Assembly (NCBI GenBank): GCA_016715115.1
Contig: JADKBM010000016.1
Location: forward strand, 1,302,001 to 1,366,000
Length of the DNA stretch: 64,000 nt
Direction: 5' to 3'
Source of the DNA: Acidobacteriota bacterium
Lineage (GTDB): Bacteria > Acidobacteriota > Blastocatellia > Pyrinomonadales > Pyrinomonadaceae
The notes under the pieces were generated by a model, which did not search any database, had not been told where the DNA came from, and saw only the letters and a list, made by a program, of their open reading frames with translations. This document shows positions 27,512 to 36,164 of this stretch, one piece after another. Numbering within the stretch: the stretch's first letter is position 1; every line of letters begins with the position of its first letter. The translations under genes were made by a program, and so were the position numbers.

Positions 27512-29734
27512 ATGAAAATCGAAGCAATTATCGTCTTCCTTCTTATCGCCTTCAGCGTGCCGTTTGTCGCGGCGCAGGAGACGCCGCTGACGCTTGAGAA
27601 CATCTATTCGAACCGCGCCTTCCGGCAAAAGGGATTCGGGCCTGTGCGCTGGATGAAGGACAGCAAAGGATATTCGACGGTCGAGATGAATCGGGACGCG
27701 GGCGGCGGCGAGATCGTTCGCTACGACGCGCAATCGGGCGAGCGCTCGGTGCTAGTTTCCGCGAAAGCGCTGACTCCGGTCGGCGCCCAAAAACCGCTTG
27801 ATATCGATGATTACATTTGGTCCGAAGACAACACGCAGTTGCTGGTTTTCACCAACACGAAAAAGGTTTGGCGATACAACACGCGCGGCGATTACTGGGT
27901 TTTGAACCTGCGAAGCGGAAACCTTCAGCAGCTTGGAAGATCTCTCGAGGCGAGCACGCTGATGTTCGCGAAATTCTCGCCCGACGGATCGCGCGTCGGT
28001 TACGTCAGCAAACAGAACATATACATCGAGGACATCGCGACTGCCAGGATCAATCAGATCACCAAAGACGGCGGCGGAAACATCATCAACGGAACGTTCG
28101 ATTGGGTTTACGAAGAGGAACTCGACTGCCGCGACGGATTCCGTTGGAGTCCGGACGGAAAAACCATCGCCTATTGGCAGTCCGACACGAAAAATATCGG
28201 CACTTTCTATCTGATCGACAACGTCTCGGACATCTATTCGAAACCGATCCCGCTTCCCTATCCGAAGGTCGGTACGACACTTTCGGCGGTCAAGGTCGGT
28301 GTCATCCCGGCGGCGGGCGGCAAGACGAAATGGTTCGCGGTTCCCGGCGATCCGGCGAACAACTACCTGGCGCGGATGGATTTCATACCGAATTCGAACG
28401 AATTGATGATCCAACAGCTGAACCGGCTCCAAAACACCAACAAGGTCTGGATCGCGAACGCCGGGTCGCTGGCTCTGAACAATATTCTGACCGAAACGAA
28501 CGTCGGCTTTCTCGATATCCACGACAACATCCGCTGGCTCGATGCCGAGAAATACTTCACCTGGACGAGCGAGCGCGACGGCTGGATGCATCTTTACCGC
28601 GTCTCGCGGGACGGAAAGGATATCAAGCCGATCACCAAGGGCGAATTCGACGTCGTCAACATCAACCGCATCGATCCGGCCGGCGGATACGTCTATTACA
28701 TCGCCTCGCCCGAGAGTTTCACCGAGCGCTATTTGTACCGAAGCCGTCTGGATGGAGTCGGAGGGACTGAGCGCGTGACGCCCGCCGGCGCGCCGGGTCA
28801 TCATTCGTACCAGATGTCGGACGATGCGAAATGGGCGATCCATACCTACAACAATTCGACGAATCCGAACAGGATCGCGCTTGTACGCTTGCCGGAACAC
28901 AAAGAAACGAAATTGATGGAGGACAATCGCGAACTCAAGGCGAAGTACGACAAGCTCGCGCTTCGTCCGAAGGAGTTTTTCAAGGTCGATATCGGCGACG
29001 AAAAACTCGACGCCTATATGATCAAGCCGGCGAATTTCGATCCGAACAAGAAGTACGCGCTGCTTTTTTATGTTTACGGAGAGCCGGCCGGAACGACCGT
29101 GCAAAACAACTGGGACGGCGGCGAAGGCCTTTGGCATCAATACCTGGCGCAAAAAGGTTACGTCGTCGTGAGCGTCGACAATCGCGGCACACGGACCCCG
29201 CGCGGATACAAGTGGCGGCAATCGATCTACGGGCAGATCGGAATTCTCGCGTCAGAAGACCAAAGCAAGGCGGCGAAAAAGATCCTTGAAATGCACAGTT
29301 TTCTCGATCCGTCACGTGTCGGAATCTGGGGCTGGAGCGGCGGCGGACAAATGACTCTCAACTGTATGTTCCGCTATCCCGAGATCTACAAAACCGGAAT
29401 CGCCGTATCGTTCGTTTCGGATCAGAAGCTCTACGACGCGACATATCAGGAGCGATATATGGGATTGCTCGAAGGAAATGCGAAAGGCTATCGCGACGGT
29501 TCGCCGATCAACTTCGCGAAGAATCTGCAGGGAAAACTGATGATCATCCACGGGACGGGCGACGACAACGTTCATTATCAGAGCTTCGAAATGCTCGTCA
29601 ACGAATTGATCAAACACAACAAACTGTTCACGATGATGTCATATCCGATGCGCGCCCACGGCATAAACGAAGGCGAGAACACGACCCTGCATCTGCGCCG
29701 GACGATGGAGCAGTATTGGTTGAATAATTTGTGA
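27512..29734 (+). CDS. Dipeptidyl peptidase IV (S9B family), exported
   Basis: 740 residues, signal peptide at ~1-20 (AIIVFLLIAFSVPFVAAQ). The N-terminal eight-bladed propeller carries the EE motif for the peptide amino-terminus (DWVYEEELDCRDGF). The C-terminal alpha/beta-hydrolase domain has the triad Ser609, Asp684 and His716. The nucleophile motif is GWSGGG instead of the usual GWSYGG, a mild deviation next to the active Ser. The enzyme removes Xaa-Pro or Xaa-Ala dipeptides from peptides outside the cytoplasm. It ends just before an interspersed hairpin repeat that opens the rearranged part of the window. Confidence 0.92.
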   Translation: MKIEAIIVFLLIAFSVPFVAAQETPLTLENIYSNRAFRQKGFGPVRWMKDSKGYSTVEMNRDAGGGEIVRYDAQSGERSVLVSAKALTPVGAQKPLDIDDYIWSEDNTQLLVFTNTKKVWRYNTRGDYWVLNLRSGNLQQLGRSLEASTLMFAKFSPDGSRVGYVSKQNIYIEDIATARINQITKDGGGNIINGTFDWVYEEELDCRDGFRWSPDGKTIAYWQSDTKNIGTFYLIDNVSDIYSKPIPLPYPKVGTTLSAVKVGVIPAAGGKTKWFAVPGDPANNYLARMDFIPNSNELMIQQLNRLQNTNKVWIANAGSLALNNILTETNVGFLDIHDNIRWLDAEKYFTWTSERDGWMHLYRVSRDGKDIKPITKGEFDVVNINRIDPAGGYVYYIASPESFTERYLYRSRLDGVGGTERVTPAGAPGHHSYQMSDDAKWAIHTYNNSTNPNRIALVRLPEHKETKLMEDNRELKAKYDKLALRPKEFFKVDIGDEKLDAYMIKPANFDPNKKYALLFYVYGEPAGTTVQNNWDGGEGLWHQYLAQKGYVVVSVDNRGTRTPRGYKWRQSIYGQIGILASEDQSKAAKKILEMHSFLDPSRVGIWGWSGGGQMTLNCMFRYPEIYKTGIAVSFVSDQKLYDATYQERYMGLLEGNAKGYRDGSPINFAKNLQGKLMIIHGTGDDNVHYQSFEMLVNELIKHNKLFTMMSYPMRAHGINEGENTTLHLRRTMEQYWLNNL

Positions 29735-29748
29735 GAACGAGTCGGACT

Positions 29749-29800
29749 GTGGGTTAAAACCCACGGCTTAAATTTAAGGCACCGCCGACGCGGCGAGATC
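29749..29800. repeat. Interspersed CGTGGGTT hairpin repeat, copy A
   Basis: The arms GTGGGTT and AACCCAC form a 7-bp perfect stem around AA at 29749-29764. They are followed by TTAAATTTAAGGCACCGC and GCGGCGAGATC up to 29800. The same composite (hairpin, TAAATT, GGCACCGC, GCGGCGAGATC) returns at 32514-32567 in the same orientation, so it is a repeat family and not chance. A second small palindrome, GATCGC-GTA-GCGATC, lies a little further on near 29827. Confidence 0.8.
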
Positions 29801-29875
29801 AAGATCAAAGTCCGCAGATCTTTTCCCGATCGCGTAGCGATCATCTGACTTTAGATACTGTCTTGAATATCAAGC

Positions 29876-30620
29876 TCAAAACGCCGGATTTGGCGTAAAA
29901 GGGGTTCGGTGTTTGAGAACCCCGTAAGCGGGCGCAGCTTTGATGGCGCGCACGATCTGCATCTTCCTCTTCCCGCGTTTGGAAAGCGGGAGCAGGTGAT
30001 TATCGGGTTATGGGTCATGGCGACGATCGCCGGAAAGTACAGCCCTTTCTTATCCTGACGGCGCGACTCGAGAGCCTGGTCTTTTGCCTCGGAATCCTGC
30101 TTTGCCGGCGTCGGGCGGCCCTGATCTGGCCGAGCGCGGTCGACGACTCTGAGAAGCACACGAGGTCTTTTTGGCGAACGGGTCCGGAGGTCCGGATCGC
30201 TGTCGATGAGGGGCCTGGGGGCGATCTCCTTTTGAGAACGCGGATCATGTGGCTCGTTGCCTGTGGGAGCGGTTGGTCCACAGTCATCCCCGGCTAGGGC
30301 CTGCAAATGGATTACCTGAGGTGAGGAGGTTCCAAGGGCTCGCCGGCACCGCGATCATACGCGTCCACTTTGTCGGTCTTGTCCGCAACACTTGGCCCCT
30401 GAAGGGGCCGGGGGTGACGGCGGCCTCGTACAGGAAATTGGCGACGCAGGGCAGGCGGAACCTGGCCTTTGGGTGTTTGCGACTCCTTTGAGACGCTCTT
30501 GCCCACCACAACCCGACTACGAAACACAATGCGACCGGAGGGTCAAGCTTGAGGCACTCGCTCCGGCTTTGTTTTTTCCAGTCGACTTGGATCCGATGTT
30601 GACGAACCACTCGTTTGGGA
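29876..30620 (-). pseudogene. IS110-family transposase remnant
   Basis: No single frame is intact, but pieces in different minus-strand frames read as an IS110/IS116/IS902 transposase in the right order. From ~30450: NFLYEAAVTP, then DKTDKVDAY (the K-x-D-x-x-DA signature of the DEDD domain). At ~30040: KKGLYFPAIVAMTHNPII, the characteristic C-terminal helix-hairpin-helix segment. At ~29930: AYGVLKHRTPFTP followed by a stop at 29876-29878. At least three frameshifts are needed. The upstream limit is approximate. The usual length is ~340 residues; only about 250 codons are represented, so the 5' end is lost or unrecognisable. Confidence 0.7.
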
Positions 30621-30659
30621 AGGAGGAGACGGGCCGCGTCTTGTTCCGCCGAGCGGATT

Positions 30660-32040
30660 GGTTGAGGCTGTCTGGAAAGTCACTCAGAAAGTCTCCGGGA
30701 TGCCGTTTTTTGTTGTCTGTTTTGGGGAGTCGGGCCGTCATCAGTTGGCCGGTCGCCGAGCGCATTTCGCCTTTTCAGACGGTTGCCAGCCTTTGCGGTT
30801 TGTGCGATGCGACACCGATCTCAATCTGTACTTTTGCCACCCCTCAGTAAGAACCTTCTGAATTTTTGTTTTCCTTTTGTTGATCCGCCTGACCTCGTAC
30901 CGTTGTTTCCTCCGTTCGACGCCTTGCTTTGAGCATCCGGGCGCGGGCCTCAGACTTCTTGCGCGACGACCGTCCCCCGCCCTTGAACATGGCGCCGGAC
31001 ATCCGGCTGGTCCGGTAGATTTTGACGTTTTGCTTCGGCTTCTGCGTCGTTGGATCCCGAGAACTCCAGGCCCGCGGAAGTGGTCTCTGCGTCGGAAGTT
31101 GTGGGAACTTCCCTTGGGCTTCCGGAATCGACCCGAAACTTCACAAATGCCTTGATCGCCCGTTTCTCCAGAAGGCGTAGTTCTCTTCACTGCCGCCGCA
31201 TCCGCCGTCCGCTTGGGTTCCGTTCCGACGTTTGATCATCTTGCCGACATGTGGGGCGGTCGTGTCCCCGCCGATTGTGTCAGCGTGTACCCGGTCAGAA
31301 AATGCCCGTGGGACTTGTACGCGGTCTCGCCGTCCAGGTCCGGGGGGTCTTCGCTCTTCCTGCGGACCTTGGCCCGGCAACTCGCCTAATTTCCGCACGC
31401 GCCTTGTCTTCCGGGCTCGGCTTTAGCAACTCCTCGTCGATCGCTCTCACGGCGTCACCGCTTCCGGGTCCACCGCCTCAAAATCCGGCTCGTTCGGCGC
31501 CTGCTCTTCTGGCTGCCCGCTCGACGACTTCCCACGTCACGCAACTGTTCCCTTATCCGCTGCTTGTTCCGCTCCACCGTCTTTGCCCAGGAACGTGTAG
31601 GTTCGCGTTCGCCTCGATCTTCGTCCCGTCCAGTATCACTTCCCGCAACGATACCGCCCCCTCTTCGACAAGCAGCAGCACGACCTGCGAAAAGATCTTC
31701 TCAAGATGATCTTTCAGCCGCTTCGACCGAAAGTCCGCCAGCGTGTTTGGTCCGGCCTCGCGTTGCCGGCGAGCCATGAAATGCACGTTTTCCTGCAACG
31801 CCTGCTCGATCTTCCGGGACGAATAGATATTCCGAAGATACGCGTAAACCAGCACCTTCAAAAGCAGCCGCGGATGGTAGCTCGACGCTCCGCCGCCTTT
31901 GTACCCAAGCTCAGCACGCCGATGTCGATCCGCTCGATCACTTCGTTCACAACGCGCACCGGATGGTTCGCGGGCACCAGATCATCCAGGCTCGGCGGCA
32001 ACAACATCGGTTGGTTCTGATCGTAATGCTTGAAGACCAC
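30660..32040 (-). pseudogene. IS1182-type transposase remnant
   Basis: It begins at GTG ~32040 with FKHYDQNQPMLLPPSLDDL and NHPVRVVNEVIERIDIGVL, the typical IS1182 N-terminus. After a frameshift near 31910 it continues as KVLVYAYLRNIYSSRKIEQAL, then LREVILDGTKIEANANL (which includes a DDE-region Asp). Further frameshifted pieces follow: SEENYAF at ~31155-31175 and a C-terminal KIQKVLTEGWQKYRLRS at ~30830. The reading order is collinear with an intact transposase, but several frameshifts make it inactive. The lower boundary is approximate because the C-terminus is badly decayed and abuts the IS110-like remnant. Confidence 0.72.
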
Positions 32041-32400
32041 CTTCTTCCTTTTCTCTGTATCATACTTAGTATTATAACCCACGTATGCAACTCGACGAAA
32101 TTCAAACAACACTCCCGAGACCGAAAATCGCCGAACCCGAGGGGACTTTTCAGACAGCCTCATGATCAAAATTCGATCAAAAGGCACCACCTCAAAACAC
32201 CGTTCCGCCGACCATCCTTGCATATACAGACTCGCGGTCATAGGATACTGTCCGGTCTAGGCTGAACGCCAAAATAACGGGAAAGAGGTCTGATCTAAAT
32301 TCCAGATTCGAGATCTGAGCCGTGGGGAAGACTTCTCTTTCCCCCGCAATCATCAAGCGTCCAAGATAATTGCGAAACAGTTGATAATCAAGATACAAGC

Positions 32401-32418
32401 CGTGGGTTTCAACCCACG
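32401..32418. repeat. Interspersed CGTGGGTT hairpin repeat, copy B (short)
   Basis: CGTGGGTT-TC-AACCCACG is a perfect 8-bp stem. Unlike copies A and C it lacks the GGCACCGC/GCGGCGAGATC tail on its right, and is followed instead by AAATAGGCAATTTTTGATC. It sits 96 nt left of copy C. Confidence 0.75.
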
Positions 32419-32513
32419 GAAATAGGCAATTTTTGATCACGTCGCATCAGCGACGATCGATTCAGCCGAAGTCAATCGTCGCGGACGCGACGCGAACGCG
32501 AATCGCGTCGGAC

Positions 32514-32567
32514 CGTGGGTTGAAACCCACGTATCTAAATTCACGGCACCGCTGAAGCGGCGAGATC
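32514..32567. repeat. Interspersed CGTGGGTT hairpin repeat, copy C
   Basis: CGTGGGTT-GA-AACCCACG (8-bp perfect stem) is followed by TAAATTCACGGCACCGCTGA and GCGGCGAGATCC, matching copy A at 29749-29800 over its whole length with few differences and in the same orientation. The element ends 20 nt before the sdaA start codon, so it contributes to that gene's leader. Confidence 0.8.
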
Positions 32568-32587
32568 CAGGATTCAAAGGAACTGCA

Positions 32588-34159
32588 ATGACAAACTATC
32601 CAAGCATTTTCAACGACGCGATCGGCCCGGTGATGCGCGGGCCGTCGAGTTCGCATTGCGCGGCGTCGCTTCGGATCGCGCTCATCTGCCGTGATCTGAT
32701 GGGCAGGGAAATTCGCGACATCCTGGTCGAATTCGATCCGAACGGATCGCTTGCGACGACGCATACCGAACAGGGCTCGGATATGGGTTTGTTCGGCGGC
32801 TTTTTGGGATTCGACGCCGACGACGAACGGCTCGCGGATGCCGAGCGATTCCTGTCCGACGCGGGGATCAACATCGCCTTTTCAATCGTCGAAATCGTCG
32901 CGACGCATCCCAACACCTACCGGATCACGCTTTCGAACGAAAGCGAATCGCATTGCGTGACGGCGATCTCGACCGGCGGCGGAATGATCGAGGTCACCGA
33001 GATCGATGGCGCTTCGGTTTCGATTGCGGGTGATTACTTCGAGACGCTTGTTTTCACGAACGATGCGGCCAAGGTTGCCGAATTCGTCGGCTCGCGTTTC
33101 GCGTTTGACGAATGCGAGATTCGAAGCGGCGCGTCGAAGTTCATCGAGATCAAGGCTCAGGACTTCCCGTCGCCCGAGATCATCGAAGGCTTGCGGGCGC
33201 TTGATAACGGCGTGGCCGTCAAAATGATCAAGCCCGTCCTGCCCATCCGCGCCCGGAAAGATCTGCAAGTTCCATTTATCAGCTGCGCGGAAATGTTCGA
33301 ATACAACAAGGGCAAAGACCTCGCGCTGTGGGAACTCGCAACACATTACGAGGCGGCGCGGGGCAACATTTCTCACGAAGAGGTTTTCGAAAAGATGCGC
33401 GCGATCGTCCGAATTATGGACAACGCCATCAAGTCGGGTTTGCAGGGAACGAGCTACGACGACCGCATTCTCGGCAGCCAATCAACGCAGCTCCGGACAA
33501 AACTCGAACAGCGGAGACTCGTCGGCGGGGACGCCAACAACACGGTCATTATGTATGTTTCCGCGATGATGGAGGTCAAAAGCTCGATGGGCGTGATCGT
33601 CGCCGCGCCGACCGCCGGATCGTGCGGAGCACTGCCGGGCGCGGTTTTCGGGACCGCGCATTCGCTCGGAGCGTCGGAAGACGAGATCGTCAAGGCGATG
33701 CTTTCCGCCGGCTTGATCGGCGTGTTTATCGCCGCGGGCGCGACGTTTGCGGCAGAGGTCGGCGGCTGTATGGCCGAAACGGGCTCGGGAGCCGGAATGG
33801 CCGCCGCGGCGATCGTCGGGTTGGCGGGCGGAACGCTTTCGCAATCGATCGGCGCGGCGTCGCTCGCGCTTCAGAATTCGCTCGGGCTGATTTGCGACCC
33901 GATCGGCAACCGCGTCGAGGCACCGTGCCTTGGCCGCAATGTGATGGCCGCGACCAACGCCGTCGCCTGCGCGAATATGGCGCTTTCGGATTACGCGCAT
34001 CTGATCCCGCTCGACGAGGTCATCGCCGCGATGAAAGAAGTCGGCGACCGCATCCATCACACGCTCCGCTGCACGAATTTGGGAGGGCTGTCAATCACGC
34101 CCGCGGCGAAAGAGATCGAAGCGTCGCTGAACAGCAGGGCGTTTTTCAAGAATTGCTGA
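32588..34159 (+). CDS. sdaA: L-serine ammonia-lyase, iron-sulfur type, single chain
   Basis: 523 residues containing both parts of the enzyme. The N-terminal beta domain opens with SIFNDAIGPVMRGPSSSHCAA and is followed by an ACT-like stretch (THPNTYRITL...). The C-terminal alpha domain has MMEVKSSMGVIVAAPTAGSCGALPGA, ETGSGAGMAAAAIV and CDPIGNRVEAPCLGRN. Cys residues of these motifs are the expected ligands of the [4Fe-4S] cluster. It deaminates L-serine to pyruvate and ammonia in the cytoplasm. The leader contains AAAGGAACTGCA, giving AAGGA about 7 nt before ATG. It stands alone between IS debris and a toxin-antitoxin locus. Confidence 0.93.
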   Translation: MTNYPSIFNDAIGPVMRGPSSSHCAASLRIALICRDLMGREIRDILVEFDPNGSLATTHTEQGSDMGLFGGFLGFDADDERLADAERFLSDAGINIAFSIVEIVATHPNTYRITLSNESESHCVTAISTGGGMIEVTEIDGASVSIAGDYFETLVFTNDAAKVAEFVGSRFAFDECEIRSGASKFIEIKAQDFPSPEIIEGLRALDNGVAVKMIKPVLPIRARKDLQVPFISCAEMFEYNKGKDLALWELATHYEAARGNISHEEVFEKMRAIVRIMDNAIKSGLQGTSYDDRILGSQSTQLRTKLEQRRLVGGDANNTVIMYVSAMMEVKSSMGVIVAAPTAGSCGALPGAVFGTAHSLGASEDEIVKAMLSAGLIGVFIAAGATFAAEVGGCMAETGSGAGMAAAAIVGLAGGTLSQSIGAASLALQNSLGLICDPIGNRVEAPCLGRNVMAATNAVACANMALSDYAHLIPLDEVIAAMKEVGDRIHHTLRCTNLGGLSITPAAKEIEASLNSRAFFKNC

Positions 34160-34220
34160 GCTCAGATAACAAAACGGAAACAATTTGAAAGAACGCAGTC
34201 CGGCGGGTCCGGAAAAAATC

Positions 34221-34249
34221 TTGTAATCGCTATCGGATGTAGCTATAAT
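34221..34249 (+). promoter_or_regulatory. Sigma-70-like promoter of the PIN toxin-antitoxin locus
   Basis: TTGTAA at 34221-34226 and a perfect TATAAT at 34244-34249 are separated by 17 nt, the ideal spacing. Transcription would start near 34256, only about 2-3 nt before the antitoxin ATG at 34259, so the message would be nearly leaderless. This fits the absence of any Shine-Dalgarno before that start. Confidence 0.65.
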
Positions 34250-34260
34250 GGCCACATTAT
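34245..34260. promoter_or_regulatory. Probable antitoxin operator overlapping the -10 box and start codon
   Basis: ATAATG-GCCA-CATTAT is a perfect inverted repeat with 6-bp arms. It overlaps the -10 hexamer and the first bases of the antitoxin start codon, exactly where a Phd/YefM-type antitoxin would bind to repress its own operon. Confidence 0.5.
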
Positions 34261-34549
34261 GAGGACCGCCAATATTGCTGAATTGAAGAACAATCTCAGC
34301 AGTTACCTTGCCGACGTCAAACTCGGCGAAGAGATCGTGATAAGCGACCGCAACCGGCCGTTTGCGAAGATAATTCCACTGCAAAACGCGGATGACTTCT
34401 CTTCCGAGGAGTTGGCGTTGGCGGCCGCGGGTATTTTGAGATTGCCCGAGATCGACGCGATTCCGGACTCTTTTTTTTCGGCAAAAATGCCGAAACTAAG
34501 CGCGAAAAAGGCGGTTCAGGCGATTCTTGAAGAAAGAGATGAAGACTGA
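34259..34549 (+). CDS. Phd/YefM-type antitoxin
   Basis: 96 residues. The N-terminal half is a clear Phd/YefM fold: NIAELKNNLSSYLADVKLGEEIVISDRNRPFAKIIPL, combining DNA binding and dimerisation. The C-terminal half (SSEELALAAAGILRLPEID...) is the disordered toxin-neutralising tail, which reads more like VapB partners of PIN toxins. It overlaps the PIN toxin gene by 11 nt. Start at ATG 34259 is fixed by the promoter immediately upstream, which leaves almost no leader. Confidence 0.85.
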   Translation: MRTANIAELKNNLSSYLADVKLGEEIVISDRNRPFAKIIPLQNADDFSSEELALAAAGILRLPEIDAIPDSFFSAKMPKLSAKKAVQAILEERDED

Positions 34550-34982
34550 GGTAGCATTCTGGGACACAAGCGCAATTTTGCCTCTGATCTGTTCGCAAGA
34601 GTTCAGCGCGCAATCCCGACGCTTCTTGCGCAGCCACCCACGGTTGGTGGTCTGGTGGGGAGCGCCGGTTGAAATAAGCAGCGCCTTGGCACGACTCGCC
34701 GCCGAAGGCGATTTGAACGGCAGCGAGACGATCGGCTCTTGGCGTCGTTGGGAAATCTTGAAGAGCGCGGCGCGCACCGTTTCGCCGGCCGAACGGGTTC
34801 TTGAGTTGGCTTGCGATATCCCGCGCCATTACGGGTTGCGCAGTCTGGATTCCTTTCAACTTGCAGCCGCTTTCGTTTGGTGCAAGGAACGTCCGCGAAA
34901 CCGGCCATTCGTGACCGCCGACGCCAAGCTGGCTGGCGCGGCTGAATCCGCCGGGTTTGCGATCAAGCTATTTCGTGCTTGA
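34539..34982 (+). CDS. vapC: PIN-domain (VapC-type) ribonuclease toxin
   Basis: 147 residues from ATG 34539. This start is preferred over an in-frame ATG at 34527 because an AAGAAAGAG stretch then serves as ribosome-binding site within the antitoxin gene. The four acidic residues expected of PIN nucleases are visible in order: FWDTSAI (Asp), APVEISSALARL (Glu), RSLDSFQLAAA (Asp) and FVTADAKLA (Asp). VapC toxins cut tRNA or rRNA. It appears intact, and overlap with the antitoxin implies translational coupling. Confidence 0.88.
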   Translation: MKTEVAFWDTSAILPLICSQEFSAQSRRFLRSHPRLVVWWGAPVEISSALARLAAEGDLNGSETIGSWRRWEILKSAARTVSPAERVLELACDIPRHYGLRSLDSFQLAAAFVWCKERPRNRPFVTADAKLAGAAESAGFAIKLFRA

Positions 34983-35063
34983 ATTTCGGCGTTGGCGAGT
35001 CAAATTCCGGACTTGTTGTTTGCAATCGCTGCGAAACAACCACGATTCACGGATTTCCGAACT

Positions 35064-36089
35064 ATGAAAAAGTTAAGACCAACTCCCGAGCAATGGGATA
35101 GACTTCTTAAGTTGAGCGAGAAGATATGGCGGTTCGCGCCTTGGGCGAAGTTGAGTGAAGCCGACATTCTGGGCGTACGGATTCCGGACGGCGGACCGAC
35201 CGTCTTCGTGAGCGTTATGGGATCTTTGGGAGAACACGTCGCATTGGCCGTATACATTGGGCCCAGCGCATTGTTTCAGGTTCTGGATATTCAAAATTCG
35301 GTCGGACCGATCAATCCTTACCTGTTGCTTGAGATCCCGACTTGCAACGTTTCGTTTGGACCGCGCCGTGACCTTGAAACCGAAGATCTCACCGCATTGC
35401 GTAAAACGGACGTGAAATTCGACCGCAACGGGCATCCGTCATTCCGAAGGACGATTCCGGGTTTCGTTCCCGACATGATCGACACTGACCACGCCCGGAT
35501 TCTGATCCACGCCCTTGAGCAGTTTGTCGAGATTTACCCACGGGCCGAAGAGCAGGACGGATACCTTTTCCGCGAAGAAGAAATCTTTGTCCGCGAACCG
35601 ATCGAAACCGAAGGCGAGATCGAATGGACCGAATCCTGGCAGACAGTCACTTATCCGAAACCGGATTATTTCGAGATTACGATTCCGGAAGAAACCGCAA
35701 ATCAGATCCGGGCACTGCCGCTCAAAAAGAGTGCCGTTGTGCAGATGGACGTCTTTCCATTTCCCGCCGAAGTACAGGAGACCCGATCGATTCCGCGCGT
35801 TTTGGTAGCTCTCACCAAATCCGGAGACAAGGTTGTCGGGTCTGTCGTGATGGATCGTGCCACGACCGCGTTGGGAAATTTTGAAAGATTGGCCGATGGC
35901 TTAGTCGAGGTCATCCTCAAGATCGGATACCGGCCGGGGAAAACTATCTACTTTTCAGACGAATTCGAAAATCTTGCCGCCGAGCTCGGCGACCGGCTCG
36001 GGCTGAGTTTCAAATTGGGAACCGACTACGATGCATTCAATGATTTGAGAGAACATCTTGCGCGTGAAGTGGACGCCGAAATGATTTGA
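35064..36089 (+). CDS. Conserved hypothetical protein (DUF7309/DUF6930-like)
   Basis: 341 residues from ATG 35064. The frame is open back to 34992, but RPTPEQWDRLLKLSEKIWRFAPW starts right after this ATG and matches the usual N-terminus of DUF7309-type proteins, including the following DILGVRIPDGG and SVMGSLGEHVALAVYIG. The C-terminal third (PRVLVALTKSGDKVVGSVV..., then KTIYFSDEFENLAAELGDRLG) resembles the DUF6930 domain often fused to it. No catalytic motif and no signal peptide, so it is probably cytosolic. The function of these domains is unknown. Family naming is from memory and should be checked. Confidence 0.7.
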   Translation: MKKLRPTPEQWDRLLKLSEKIWRFAPWAKLSEADILGVRIPDGGPTVFVSVMGSLGEHVALAVYIGPSALFQVLDIQNSVGPINPYLLLEIPTCNVSFGPRRDLETEDLTALRKTDVKFDRNGHPSFRRTIPGFVPDMIDTDHARILIHALEQFVEIYPRAEEQDGYLFREEEIFVREPIETEGEIEWTESWQTVTYPKPDYFEITIPEETANQIRALPLKKSAVVQMDVFPFPAEVQETRSIPRVLVALTKSGDKVVGSVVMDRATTALGNFERLADGLVEVILKIGYRPGKTIYFSDEFENLAAELGDRLGLSFKLGTDYDAFNDLREHLAREVDAEMI

Positions 36090-36164
36090 CGACTTCGTCT
36101 TGGTTTGAGAACCGGATACCGGCCGTCGCGTTGGAAAGTACGGTGACGACCCGCGGAATTTTAT

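Larger units (their letters stand above)
32041..32587. other. Intergenic region with two hairpin repeats
   Basis: It lies between the IS1182-type remnant and sdaA. It carries repeat copies B (32401-32418) and C (32514-32567). Between them are further GC-rich short palindromes such as CGTCGC-ATC-AGCGACG near 32440 and a CGCGACGCGAACGCG run near 32487. No credible gene is present. The sdaA promoter must lie in or beside copy C, whose right end is only about 20 nt from the start codon. Confidence 0.6.
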
